Shown here: positions 9,745-21,689 of the stretch, in pieces | How positions within the stretch are numbered: the first letter of the stretch is position 1 | How the letters are laid out: each line of letters starts with the position of its first letter | Source: Amphirosellinia nigrospora | Lineage: Eukaryota; Ascomycota; Sordariomycetes; Xylariales; Xylariaceae | Assembly (NCBI GenBank): GCA_004123355.1 | Contig: SCHM01000001.1 | Location: 9,434,193 to 9,498,192, forward strand | Direction of reading: 5' to 3' | DNA: 64,000 nt | The notes under the pieces: generated by a model | Told to the model about the DNA's origin: nothing | The model's input: only the letters and a program-made list of their open reading frames with translations | Database searches by the model: none | Translations under genes and position numbers: made by a program

Positions 9745-12700
9745 ATGAGCACACCGTCACTGGAGAGAGAAGATGGGGCCATGGGCCTAGACCTTGATCT
9801 ATCTCCAGACGGGGATGCAGCGTCAAGCGATGAGGAAACGATCAAGGGGGACTTGGATCAGGGGCACATTGCTGACGTTGTGGAGGAAGAGCTATATGAA
9901 GATGCGACCAATTCGTCCCAGCCCCAGTCCCAGTCCATCGTCCAAGGCTCTGTCGTTGTCAGTCGGTACCATCAACTACTCCGAGACCAAGCCGATGTGT
10001 CCGACGAGGGTTCATCGATGGACGGCCTGCCCCGGCGAGCTGGCAGCCCCATAAACTCTTTATTGTCAGTGCCCGATGATTCGCCCTCGGTCCAAGTAAG
10101 AGCAATAAAATCTATCGTGCAGCAGGTTACTGACTTGACTTTAGGGATCCGTTTTGTCATCACTTGGCAGCAGCGTCCCCCCGTCGATAGCGTCGCGCCC
10201 GGGACTCAACAGTCCAACCCCTTCCTTCCGACCCTTCGATCGACGGTTCCAGTCGCGCATATCCTCTCCATCCGCTCTATCTCCCGCCCATCGTCTCCTG
10301 CTTTCCTCGCGGGTCATAGTAGAAATGTGTCCTTGAGTAGTCAGCCCGTTCTGGACCTTGGCGAGACCGAAACCTCCTCGCCGCCATGGGAAGTTGTCCG
10401 ATGGACGAAACTCAAGAAGTTGAATGGACAGGCTTTTTCAGAAGCCGGGAAGCGCGGGTTTGGTTCTCCCACCTGCATAGCTGTTTCTGCTTCAATTGTT
10501 TTGGCACCACAAGGGCATAGTTCTCATGTTTGATTACCACCAGAACCTTAAAATGATTATCGGGCCGGGTACCAAAGGTGATATCTCTTTTTCACCTATA
10601 AAATTTCGCTCGACGTTGACTAATGTTACATAGCTGTGGAATCTGGGCCGATTACCGCCATAGCTATATCAGCTGATCATACTACAATAGGGCTGGTCAC
10701 GCAAATGGTAACATCTTTACTTGGGATACGAGTCGGGCCTCACGTCCTTTTCTACAAATACCTCATCTAGATCTATCTCAAACGCAGCATCGGTCAATGG
10801 ATGGTCACATGCCTAACGTTGCTGTTACCCATCTCGGTTTCCTGGGAACGAGACACACCGCTTTGGTCTCGGCGGACGATCGCGGCATGGCCTTCTCTCA
10901 TCTAGCCACCCGGGGAACTGGCTCGCTTGGTAGAACGATCAAAACAGTGAGGATACTTGGGCGTTATCCGGAGACGCCAGCGCCAACGAGCAAGCCATTG
11001 AAACCAAGTACAGTTTTGGCATTCTCACCCCTGCCACTAGGAATGTAGAACGTGCAACAGATTCGATGGGTCTCACAGCAATGCTCACGCCGTACTTGTT
11101 GGTCATTGTATCTACAACGCCGATTGCACAAACTCAACATAAATCAGCAAGGCCAAAGGATGTTGCACCACATAGCGCAATGAGCGGCTGTTTAGCATGG
11201 TTTCCCGCCGTCAAGTTAAAAAATCCCGATCCCACTACGGGTAGTACAATGTCAAAAGTCAAACTTGTCTACTGTTGGTCGAATGTTTTGACCGTTCTTG
11301 ACTTGGACGAGATCCATCTGAAAACAAGGATAAACAACCAATACTCAAGTTCAAAGCCCGGAGTCGTTGGAAATGTGAAGAGGCTATTGTTGCGGTGCAA
11401 TGGTTGAGCCGGTCCGTGTTGACTGTGTTGACTATCAGCCAGCGGCTGATTATACTAGAGGACCGTCAATGAGGATGACCGAGGCTTTCGATCTCATCCA
11501 TAAGTATATCTATCATGCCGACATCTTCTCAACGCAATTACACGCATTAGTAGAACAGCTTGATGAAGAGGACACCTCTATGCACGGTGTTGTTGCCGAC
11601 GCTTTCTATATGAGCCTTAAAACCTACAAGGGACGGATCTTCTTACTCGGATTCAACGACCTCTCGATCGGCTCGCTTTCGAATTGGGCCGATCGATTAA
11701 TTGCCTTGATGGAGAACGGTGACTACGTTGGGGCTATCCAACTGGCAACCTCGTACTATACCGGTGATGCAAATAAGTTGACAATCGGGCTACCAGAAGA
11801 CGCGTTTCGAGGCATCAATTAGTACAGGATAAACTAATGGAGATCATGACTGCATCGCTGAAGTATGCCTTTGGTCAACGTCAGAAGAACAAACCTTCAA
11901 CAGATGATCACCATTTGCAAGAGCTAGCAGAAACCTGCTTTGTAGCATGCCACAATGTGGATGACATCGACTTCCTATTTGATGAAGTTTATGAGTGGTA
12001 TGAAGAAAGCGATGCCGAAGGTGTATTTCTCGAGGTTCTTGAGCCCTATATTCTTGAAAAGACAATCAGAGCGTGCCCCAACCGTCGTCAAGGCATGGTA
12101 ACACATTTCGTGAGCCAAAGGCTGGGAAAGCCGTCTAGAGGAGATGATATGTCACATGGAAACCGCTACTCTTGATATCGACCAGATTACGCTGCTTTGC
12201 AAACAGCATGGTCTGTATGATGCCTTGGTTTATGTGTGGAATCAAGCGTTGTATGATTACGTCACGCCCTCATCGATCTCTTGAACTGCTCAAGCCATTA
12301 ATGCAAAGCGGCGATTACGGATCGTCTGGAAATATGATGGATGATGAGATCTTCGGCGTTAATGCCCTCAAATCTTCCCGTATCTCTCATACACTCTAAC
12401 TGGTAGAATCTACCCAACGGGAGAGCTCATCGAAGAGGAACTGGCTTCTAAAGCGAAGGCCGAGCTTTATTGGTTTCTTCTCTGGAAACTCCATTGAGTG
12501 GCCGAAAGGTAGTAGGAAGGAGTTCCTAACTCGTCCGGCCGGAATGCAAGAGCCGCCGTTTCCTTATTTGCGTATGATATTGAAGTTTGACGCCCCAAGT
12601 TTCCTCAGTGCACTGAATGAAGCTTTTGAAGACCCTTTTCTAAATGAATCCCAAGAAAAGCAGCTTAATGGTGGCACCGGAAGGATCTCCCCCGAAGAGC

Positions 12701-14754
12701 AAGTATTTGGCATGACTGTCGACCGCCAGTACATCGTGTCGATCTTGTTGGAGATTATGAACCCCGACGATTTTGCGCCCGAAGACACTATATATCTTGA
12801 CATGTTCATTGCCCGAAATCTGCCTAAATTTCGGCAGTACCTCATAATACCAGGATCAGCACTAGACAAGATTATCGGCGGCCTCTGCAATTACCCAGGT
12901 GCAGATTTAGCAGATGATGCCCAGCTTAGTGCGGAGTATCTTCTCTCTGTGTACCAACCTCCAGACTTGAATCCAATGATACCCCTATTCCAGAAGGCTG
13001 GGTTCTTTCGCATCTTGAAACGGATATACAAGAACGACAGGCGGTATGGCTTGCTGGTTCAAACTTATTTTGAAGACCCTGATGACCAGGAGGGAGTCTT
13101 TGGCTGTCTTGCGGATTGTCTTAAATCTCAAGCCGGCCTGACTAAAAAGCAAGTCCAAGATGTTCATGATGTTATCAAAGAGCATTCTACGGAGCTAGTA
13201 GAATTAGACCCGTACAAAGCGGCTCAAACGCTAAACATATACGCATCTGAGCTGCATAATTTTATCCTCGAGTCTCTGGAGGATGGCTCGAGGCTACAAT
13301 ACACTTACCTGAAGGCACTCTTGGAGCCCGAGTCGGAAGCCACAGGACAACCAGAGAATAGTCTAGACCGAGATTTTATCGAGCTTTATGTACAACTTAT
13401 GTGCCGATATAATCCCACTCATGTGTCTGGGTATGTTGGCCTAGTTCAAGCGACAAACCTAAGGCTAGATAGGTTGCTGCCAATAATGGAAGATACCGGT
13501 GTTATCGACGCCGCTGTCATTCTTATGGCACAAGAAGGACAAGTGCAGGACGCCATGAACCGGTTGACAAAGCATTTATATACACTAGAGTCTACTCTTC
13601 GAGGCTTGCTATCTGGAACCAGTAACGATGAAGAAGAAGTTGACACTCAAGAAGTCGCTGAAGAAATTCTAACGGCACTGCAAAAGTATACCCACGTGGG
13701 TATATGGTTGTGCCAAGGCCAGATGAAGACATATAAACAACTTACTACCGTCCAGCGAAGACAAAGCTCGCCAGCCCCCAGTGATCTCACTTCTAATGAG
13801 AAACTATGGCTGGAAATGATCGACACTACGGTTCAAATTACCCGCAAACTGTCTACTGTAGTCAATCCTTCTGACCCAAATGCAGCTTCAGGGAAAGCAG
13901 TTGCTTCACAACTAGTGGATACTGATAAGCTCGTTGCTTTGCTAAGATCTCTAGTTCAGCATACATTTACCGCCCTGCTCACGGCGACATCGGCTCAAGG
14001 GCCCCTGGAATCGAGTGATCGATTAGTCACCTCTTCCGGCGGCAGTTTAACGTTCTTACGTATTCTTCGCGCCTTTTTAACACGAGCAGCTGCCACATCG
14101 CCAAATTTAGCCGATTTAAGAGCTGTTTTGTCTTCGATCTTCTCTGCGTACGCCTATGAGCAGTCGATCTTACAACTTTCAAATCGGCTGCTGGAACAGC
14201 AGCTCTTTGTTAACGTGAAACAAGCAGTGGTATTACGTCAGAGAGGATGGCGGCCGAAGGGATCAACTTGCGAAGCTTGTGGACGTCGAGTATGGGGACC
14301 CGGCGTTTCAGGCAATGTATTTGAAGCTTGGGAAGATAAGCAGGCTATCGAAACGGCAAGACGGGTAGAAAAGAAGTCTGCTGCCGCTGCCGCCACCTTC
14401 GAGTCATCCACGGCACGTGGAAAAGCCATTGCAGAAACGCCACAACAGCTAGAGACATATTCACGGAAGGGGAAAGGCAAGGGCACCGAATCAGCGGCCC
14501 AGCAAGGACCTTCAGGGGATGCGACATCAGCCCAGGGCGAAAACTCCCATGAAGAGAGCAGCCCAAGGGTAAATGAGAATGCCGTGGGCGCGCGTAATAA
14601 TCAGCCGTTAGGCCCGCTCGTAGTGCTTGCGTGCAGACATATCTATCATCAAAGGTGTCTAGATGCGCTACGAGAGCAACGCGAAGGAGAAAACCATAGG
14701 ACAGTTGACGAGTTTGGCCGTGAAAGGGAGTATAGGTGTCCGATTGACGGCTAG
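9745..14754 (+). CDS. VPS8: VPS8, CORVET complex subunit
   Basis: VPS8 is a subunit of CORVET, the tether for Rab5-dependent fusion at early endosomes. The ATG at 9745 opens an acidic leader (LDLDLSPDGD). Introns lie at 10096-10144 and 10578-10633. A beta-propeller region follows (about 10.3-11.4 kb, with VRWTKLKKL and GFLGTRHTALVSADDRG), then a long alpha-solenoid. The C-terminus is a RING-type domain: CEACGRRVWG near 14270, CRHIYHQRC near 14632 and final YRCPIDG. The last 736 codons (12544-14754) are uninterrupted. The first half needs about seven frame changes, near 10315, 10510, 10700, 11050, 11340, 11810 and 12130-12440, yet conserved sequence resumes each time in another frame. I read this as a functional gene with consensus indels. 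Total length of about 1,600 residues fits the family. Confidence 0.88.
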
Positions 14755-15240
14755 ATGAAGGGTATTCTTGTAAATATTCGGAGCTATATGTATTGATGAT
14801 CTAGTTCTAACATTCAATTAATCAATATTCAATTGGAGACTTGATGTTGATGTTGTAGTATTGAGATAATTAACTGACACCTGACGGGTTTACCTCATAT
14901 TTTTCATGACTCTAGGGTTGCGACTTTTTACTTTACAAAGCAATTCGATCATACAAAAGAAAAAATACATCACATATTATTATTCCCTCTCTTGGGGCTA
15001 AAAATGCAGTGAAAACAGCCTAACATCCAGGTAGTCTGCATGAAAGGTGCGTGGAACTACGCAAAGGATAATAAGGTAGCAAGTTGGCATTCATTTTGCT
15101 GTCAGCTGCTGCCGGCTCAACTCTCAAACAGTTAGCGTTCCTTGTCAGGTGTCAGTGACCTGCGGGTAGTATCATCCCACTGCGCATCCGCAAACACGCC
15201 TAGAATTGTCAAGTTCAACATTCAATAATACCTATCCAGA
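14755..15240. other. Intergenic region VPS8 to cyclophilin H
   Basis: This gap holds the VPS8 3' region and the cyclophilin promoter. It is AT-rich just after the stop. No gene or repeat was seen. Confidence 0.45.
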
Positions 15241-16390
15241 ATGCCGCCTACACAACTCCCCGCGTCGGGGAACCCTTTGTGAGTTACTCTTTCTGTCCGG
15301 GATAGCAGCAGTGTAATTTTGAGAGAAATGCGCAGGCTATGTTTAGTTGAACAGAGGAAGAAAAAGTAGTACTAATCATCATCGAGTTACCTACAGGGTC
15401 TTCTTCGATATCACTATCGGAGGTAAGTCGCATTCTGTTATTCGGCGAATTATCTGCTCTGATTCTGTGTCGCGTTGGTTCTGTCAATTTGGGTTTGTGT
15501 GTATGTTAATGATACTCGTGAAAACCGGAGCATGAATTATGCGTCTCCCGCCTATTGCTGTTGTTCTCACTGATTATTTGCTGGCCCCTGTTACTTTATC
15601 GCCTAATACCTACCTCGCTTATTACTACTTAACGAGGTAGCTGACTAACCGTCGCGAATGACTACCAGGTGAACCCCTAGGCCGGATTACCTTTGAGCTC
15701 TTCAAGGACACCGTGCCCCGGACGGCGGAGAACTTCCGGCAGTTCTGCACCGGCGAGTCCAAGAACAGCCGCGGGCTGCCGCAGGGTTATAAGGGGAGCA
15801 AATTCCATCGAGTTGTAAGCCTATCCCCTACCTTATCTTCATCTTGTGGTAGTTTTGAATTTGAGTGCTGACGTTGTGTTCTCAGATTGGCCAGTTCATG
15901 TGCCAGGGAGGCGATTTCTTGAATGGTGACGGCACCGGGAGCACTGTAAGTTGATGATGATTCTCCGATGGGAGGAGAACTAGGGCGATTAAAGGGCTAT
16001 AAGGATGGGGCTCATTGTTGGGATGAATAGTGCATCTACGGAACCAAGTCTTTCGCCGACGAGAACTTTACCACGAAGCATACGCAGGGCGGATTGCTCT
16101 CCATGGCGGTAAGTAAAAGCTTTTTTTTCTTCCTCTTGCACTATATTTTCAAAGGAGGGGGGGAGAGCTAGACCGCTGACTTGATTGTAGAACTCGGGCC
16201 CGAATACGAACGGCAGCCAATTTTTTATCACCACCGTGTCTACGCCTCATCTGGATGGGAAGCATGTCGTCTTCGGTAAGGTCGTCGATGGCATGAATGT
16301 TGTCGAGAAGATGGAGCGGACGAAGACGGGCCGGAGGGGACGCGATATCCCGGATCTGGATGTTGTTATTGCGCAGTGTGGGAGATGTGA
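15241..16390 (+). CDS. Peptidyl-prolyl cis-trans isomerase H (cyclophilin)
   Basis: Cyclophilins interconvert cis and trans X-Pro bonds; the H type associates with the U4/U6-U5 tri-snRNP. Six exons can be placed with consensus splice sites: 15241-15278, 15397-15422, 15669-15814, 15886-15945, 16031-16108 and 16191-16390. The product starts [17 protein letters not shown] and keeps the catalytic signature [15 protein letters not shown] plus [11 protein letters not shown] and [12 protein letters not shown]. The expected C-terminus is QCGEM followed by stop. The sequence instead reads QCGRCEGRR..., and one extra G in the GGG at 16380-16382 would restore QCGEM and the TGA at 16388-16390. The read-through stop in the present frame is at 16496. 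Everything else is intact at about 180 residues, the usual family length. Confidence 0.9.
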
Positions 16391-16669
16391 AGGGCGTCGA
16401 GGGGGGATCGAATGTGTTACGATTTGTGAGTTGAGGCTTGATATTGGGATGGGCAGCAGCAGATCCGACAGGGCTGGCCAGCTGAAAAATAGTTAGTCGT
16501 CTTCGATGATGAAATGATTATGATGACCTCACGAGCGGCTTCGGGGTTGTTGAGGTTGGAGGATAAAAGAGCAAGCAAGCTGTAGAACAAGGGCCCTCCT
16601 AACCACAGAGCTAGTCTACCATGTTAGATGCCAGAATCACAGTACGAAAATAATAAAATCGCAAAGGAT

Positions 16670-17556
16670 CTAAGAAACAGAGAATTCTATATTGCTATTC
16701 TCATTGTGAAAAAGCTCTGTCCCTTTACTTCCCCTCGGAAGCTCCTCAACCTTCTTGTCATCGCCATCATCAGCGCCCTCCTCTTTCATCCCTTGTTCCT
16801 GTAGCACCACTTCCCTTTCCCCTTCCGCGGTTGGCAGCTGCTGTTTCCAGCGATACTCCCTCTCCACACCCACCCTCTTCTGCGCGGTATCACACAGCCT
16901 CACGTTCCCGCACTCGCACACCCCTCCGGGACGCAGCCATCGATACGTGATACTCCAGCGCTCGCTGCGCGCCCGCACCGCGCCGTCGGCGAGGACGTCC
17001 TTCTTCCGCTTCCTGATCCCGTGCTCCCAGTGCAGGCGCGAGTCGCCGGACATCTGCATCATGCTGCGGGGCGGGAGGTCGAGGTTCACATTTTCCGTCT
17101 CCGTCTCTTCTCCCTCTTTTCCTCCCGTGGTGGTGGTGGTGGTCATGGTGCGTCGCCGGAACTGCATCATCACGGCGGAGCGAGCGATAAGGCGTATAGC
17201 TCGTCGTATGCCGAGTGCGTGTCCGCGTGGGGCGGGATCCCGGCGCCGGGCGGGTAGTATTGGAGACAGACCTGGTCTGGTAACCTCTCTTCTCCTCCAT
17301 CCTTGTCCGTGGGGAGTTTGGGGATCAGGGGCTGCAGCCATTCGGGAAATGGCTTGTAGGGCACATCCGGGTCGAGCCCGAATGTCTTGTAGTCAAAGGT
17401 GTACCCGTAGTGAAGCGAGAGACGGGAGTCTGGCTTCTTGGCCTCTGGCCACACGAGCTCGTGCCGGAAGATGTGGAGGAGCTCTGCTTCGTGCTCGGGT
17501 GTTATGAAGTCTGGCTGGAATCGCAGGCCGCGAGGGCGCATGGGGAGTTCTTCCAT
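16670..17556 (-). CDS. AlkB-type 2-oxoglutarate/Fe(II) dioxygenase
   Basis: AlkB enzymes oxidatively demethylate nucleic acids, using 2-oxoglutarate and Fe(II). From the ATG at 17556 the protein reads ...RFQPDFITPEHEAELL, then QVCLQYYPPGAGIPPHADTH, which holds the iron-binding HxD. After one frame change near 17181 it continues SAVMMQF, PPRSMMQMSGDSRLHWEHGI (second iron His) and RWSITYRWLR (2-oxoglutarate Arg). The break falls where relatives read ALSLGSAV; one lost G explains it. A Cys-containing tail (CECGNVRLC) and an acidic C-terminus extend past the core. The domain layout resembles fungal ALKBH8-like or ALKBH4-like proteins, but the subgroup and substrate cannot be fixed here. Confidence 0.82.
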
Positions 17557-18120
17557 TGTGCTTATCTATGTGTCTGCTATGATATATGGGTGATTGTTGT
17601 GTGTAAGGGCTGAGTTTTCTTGCTGTATGCTACCAACCCTCTCTCGTAGCTGTTGGTCGAATAAGTGAGTAAGGAAACCAGCCACTTCGTGGTAGGGTAT
17701 GCTGCTGCGAAGTGGCCGTGAAATGTGAGTGAGACTCCGTAATTAGAGATACATCTAGGATCTTGCGAAAATGACAACAAAAGAAATCGGGTCCTATCGA
17801 GATACCATAATCCAGATTCCGATTAATTGAGAGTGTGATAAGAGCGTTGAAGTGGAAGAGGATGTTTTGCGACAAATTTATCCAATGAGGTTGCAAGCCA
17901 AAGTGGGACGCACGATGACAGTGACTGAACACCAAATCCAACGGCAAATGCAAGTAAGTTTATCACGGAGTAAGCTGGTTTACTACAGAATAGAACCTGT
18001 AGCTAGTTGATTGGATTTGAAGAAAGTTGTATTATTACGAGCTCATAGTGCCTAACCCAATGATAGTCATTATAACGCCATTACCATATCGCTCAATTTA
18101 AGCCCGGGGTATCATCACGT
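17557..18120. other. Intergenic region
   Basis: The region between two minus-strand genes holds the promoter of the AlkB-type gene. No coding frame over 110 codons and no repeat is supported. Confidence 0.4.
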
Positions 18121-18855
18121 CTAACCATCAAGCCAGTGCTCCTCGCCCTCGTCAACCAGATCACCATATAAAACCTCGCAGACGCCGGCCAGCGGGACGT
18201 CCATGACAGCATCCGTGCCGTTGTTCCAGATGCTCTTCCAATCCAGCTGGCGCGCCATCTCCTCGGTGATGGGCTTCCGCTCGCCGTCCCCTCGTATCCG
18301 GATGCGCCCCTTGCCGTCGATCGTGGCGATCTTAGCAGCCTCATCAACGATGGTCTCGATGGAGGTCAGGGGCATCGTGAGCACCTCGGTGTTGTATAGC
18401 GCCAGGGCGACGTAGATGTACACGATCAACATGGTGATGAAGGACGGGATCGCCAGCGCCCACCACCGGTTCGGGTAATAGTAGATGCCCAGGGCGTGTA
18501 GGAAGGGCGACGGCAGGTATGCCCAGAGCAGGTAGATCAGGAAGGTGAGCGACGAGAACAGGTATACGACGAACCCGTAGTACTCGTACGTCGGCACCTT
18601 GGGAGACGCCCGCGGCACCGGCTGGATGTCATCATCGGAGGGGTCCGGTGTCGTGGGTCGCGAGGGCCGGAGGAGAGAGGTGAGGGACGGCGACGGGGGT
18701 AATGGCGTCGGTGGCCGGCCGTAAAAAGGCGGCGCGAAGTAGTTCTGGCTCAGCGGAGGTGGTGGGAATGGCTCGTCGCCGTCGCTCGAGGACGAGGCGT
18801 TGGATTGGTTGTCGGAGAGGATGTCGATTTCCTCATCCTCGGAATGTAACGACAT
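18121..18855 (-). CDS. GPI-GlcNAc transferase subunit P (PIG-P / Gpi19)
   Basis: This subunit belongs to the ER complex that moves GlcNAc from UDP-GlcNAc to phosphatidylinositol, the first step of GPI-anchor synthesis. The 244-codon frame is uninterrupted from the ATG at 18855. Residues 1-85 are acidic, Ser- and Pro-rich and predicted disordered. PTYEYYGFVVYLFSSLTFLI starts the first membrane helix, and WWALAIPSFITMLIVYIYVA forms the second. The loop between them has YYPNRWWA, the PIG-P hallmark, followed by the cytosolic PLTSIETIVDEAA segment. Two helices with the family motif make the assignment firm. It is one of the few genes here with no frame damage. Confidence 0.9.
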   Translation of the reverse strand: MSLHSEDEEIDILSDNQSNASSSSDGDEPFPPPPLSQNYFAPPFYGRPPTPLPPSPSLTSLLRPSRPTTPDPSDDDIQPVPRASPKVPTYEYYGFVVYLFSSLTFLIYLLWAYLPSPFLHALGIYYYPNRWWALAIPSFITMLIVYIYVALALYNTEVLTMPLTSIETIVDEAAKIATIDGKGRIRIRGDGERKPITEEMARQLDWKSIWNNGTDAVMDVPLAGVCEVLYGDLVDEGEEHWLDG

Positions 18856-19569
18856 CGTCGGCTAGAGGAGGGGGAGGGGCGTCATGTGGTATTTGATCGA
18901 ACAATTGTTCTGCTGCCTAGTCTGATGCATTCTGAGTATTCAATCTATCGTGATGAAGTGCGGTGGCATCTTGGAGCAGCTCGATTGGCTTCGTGGGACT
19001 CACCGAAGCTTGGGTACGGTACCTAGGTACCGCTTTTACATGCGGAATTTCATATAACCAGTATATAAATGTAGAGGGATGTCTCCACTATTTCCTGGCC
19101 TAGGTATACTTAGGTACTAGGTTGAAATCTCACCAGCTAGCGTAGAGATCTCACTTATTATTCTAGCAGCACATACATACCCTGTGGAAAGCATGTCTAA
19201 AGCATGTCTCACTCACTCAGCTTCTGAAGCAACTCGGAGCCCAATGAAGAAGATTCCTTATCCCTGTCGATAAATGGTTGGTTGCATGAAGCTCATCCCT
19301 TTGTTGGTATTGCTGCTGGTTGTTGTCAGTGGTCACAGCTCATTCATGTCTAGTTACACACATTCACACACGATATGATGTTTATTTACCAGCACGCAAA
19401 CGATGGCGAGTATCCGCCAACCGCGTCTCTCACATCACACCATAATCTTCCCTCCTCCAGCTAGCCGGTCAAAAGTAAAGAGAAGAGCCCATACAAAACT
19501 CACCTTCACATACCAACCATGGATGTCTGATCAAGTCATTTATCAGAGTCCATCGGCAAATAGACAGCG
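18856..19569. other. Intergenic region with CCTAGGTA palindromes
   Basis: No gene is supported. It contains the GGTACCTAGGTACC palindrome near 19017-19030 and CCTAGGTATACTTAGGTACTAGGT near 19099-19122 (written here only to mark the motif family), of the type that recurs in many gaps of this window. Confidence 0.5.
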
Positions 19570-20722
19570 CCGATGATCTCTGCGAATCCTTCCCTGATCT
19601 TGAGACGTGGCGTGTCCAACCCGTCCTCGATCTCGGATGAAAACAGGAGGCGAATTCTTGATTTTCCTGAGCCTGCGATGCAGTCGCAACATCGCGGCGA
19701 CCACCTCACTATCCAAGTCAGCCTTGTTAGAGCGAGCGGCGGGTTCGCCTGGCCAGCTCACTCAAGCCGAAGTAGACCTGCTAAAAGACCGCTACTGGCT
19801 CAACCTCACCCACGTTGAGTTGGCGGCCCGTTCAACTGCCAGTGCTGCTTTAATGACCGTCTCCCCGGAACACTTCGTCGACACCACAGTGCGCCTAAAG
19901 AATATGCGGAAGCCTCTGTACGAAGAGAACGAAGAGGCCGCCTTCGAAAACGCCGAGAACGAAGCCTGGAGACGTATAGTCGCGCTCGCCATGGGTCCCA
20001 AGACGATGCCCAGGCCCAGCTTTCCATTGCGAAGCCGTGGGTCAGAAGCTTGTGGGAAAACATCAAGGACGATCCTGGTAAGAGGTGGGGATATGCCGTG
20101 TTTATCGAGCCGGGCTGCGAAGACATGGATGACTACCTATCGCAGAGAGATGCCGCTTTTTTCCATGCAAGAAGTGCAATTTGTTGCGGAGAGGCACTCG
20201 GTGCTAGATGGAAGCTGCAGAGACTGGACTGGCCAACCGACGCAGAGAAACAAGGACAGATGTTTGGTGATCGATTTGGCATGTTGAGACACCAATTCAA
20301 GTCCCTTGTGGATCGAGCTCCGAAAAGGCGGAGAGTCGGCCAGGGAGCGGATGCACGGAGCGAAGGATTGGATGATAACATTCTACGCAACACTTTCCTA
20401 GTCATTGATCATGAGTCGATCGATAGCGTCGTGTATCAATGGGCATTGTCGATGACATGTGGGTTTGGGCAGTCGATCCTGACTTTGTAGACACAGGATT
20501 GCAGCTCTCGGAAAATGAACATCTAGAATTCAGGGGTACATGCGCGTCCGCCTCCAGCAACTGGTCAATAATTTCTTCGAGCAGCGGTACTTCCACGCCG
20601 AGGAGCACCAGATGGCCCAACTGTGGGAGGCTACTGCGAAGAGTGAGAACCACGCCTTCGTGTCTGTTAAAGAGGATGAAGCCGGTACCTGGAGCGGCAG
20701 CCGGAGTATTGGGGCGCTATGA
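19570..20722 (+). CDS. Unrecognised protein gene, split over several frames
   Basis: I do not recognise the family. Consecutive frames form a plausible chain: MISANPSLILRRGVSNPSS from 19573 (ATG at 19570-19575 region), then LTQAEVDLLKDRYWLNLTHV, EEAAFENAENEAWRRIV, then WENIKDDPGKRWGYAVFIEP (from 20050) and FGMLRHQFKSLVDRAPKRRR, and finally ENEHLEFRG with RVRLQQLVNNFFEQRYFHAE ending at 20722. The composition is coding-like, mixed and hydrophilic, with no signal peptide, membrane segment or known motif. The frame changes near 19700, 20020 and 20440-20540 may be introns or indels. A protein of about 370 residues seems likely. Confidence 0.45.
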
Positions 20723-21689
20723 GGCCTTGAGTTATGATGAATAGATAGCAGCATATCATATTCATTCACAGCTAGAAATAGCTTAGATAGAAAATAGTCA
20801 ACATTGACATTGCTTCTAACACCATCATACACTCGGCGAGCTTCGAATCATGATAGACTGTACTATTGTTAACTTCAAGCTGCTAACGATAAGAAAATCT
20901 ATGCATATGAATTGCCAAAGATATAAACTCTTCACCATATCCAAATCGGGGAGGTATGAAGTACTGTTTTCTCTCCTTCGCTCGGGCCGTCGAAAGGCGT
21001 CTACAAGTCAGTCGTTTTAACGAAATCCGTGATGTTGTTTGAAAGGGAGGCAACGAATGATTTCTCCCTATGTTTTTTTCGCCGATTTATTATTCGCGCC
21101 TTTTCCCTTTTCCAAGTAGAGATTTCCTTCTTCTCGATCGCTAGGAGCGCTCACGTGCGATCTGTGAATTGAGCTATGGGAGAAGCCGTGTTCAGCTCCC
21201 CGTCCCGATCTCGTCTCCAGTTGTGAGTGATGGGTAGTGCCAAGTCTAAGAATCTAGGCCGCTCAAGCGACTTGCGCTAGTGGCGATTATAGGAAGCGTA
21301 TGGTCTACGCTAGCGGATCGCCTTTCAGCTGAAGCTGAAGCTGAAGGGAGGGAGACATTTCCCAGCCCGGACTCCATGTGTCTCGTTGGGCGTAGGTCGT
21401 TCACTTAGCGGCGAGGCGAGCCTACAATCCCGGATCAGAGGCCCAGATCTCGGACTCTCGAGCCCTCAATGGAGTGTTGGGCCAAAACGAGCAAAACGAG
21501 CAAAACGGGGTAAAGATCGCCTTCTAGAGATATTAAATAGAGACAGCAATTGCCGTCAGCTTGGGGGACCCGGACTTCCTCTCCATTCGGCTGTACAACT
21601 TTACCTAACACACATCGCCACCACATATAGTGACATTCATTCACATCGCATTACATCCGCCCTCAGTTCTGGTAGTTGCATCGCCTCAC
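20723..21689. other. Intergenic region
   Basis: No gene is seen. There are a triple GCTGAA-type run near 21329 and a triple AAAACGAGC-like run at about 21485-21512. No RNA gene was recognised. Confidence 0.45.

Noticed and set aside
16890-17300. 136-codon minus-strand frame with His-rich run
   Set aside because: It is an alternative frame of the AlkB-type gene; the His run is the out-of-frame reading of a Thr/Met repeat.
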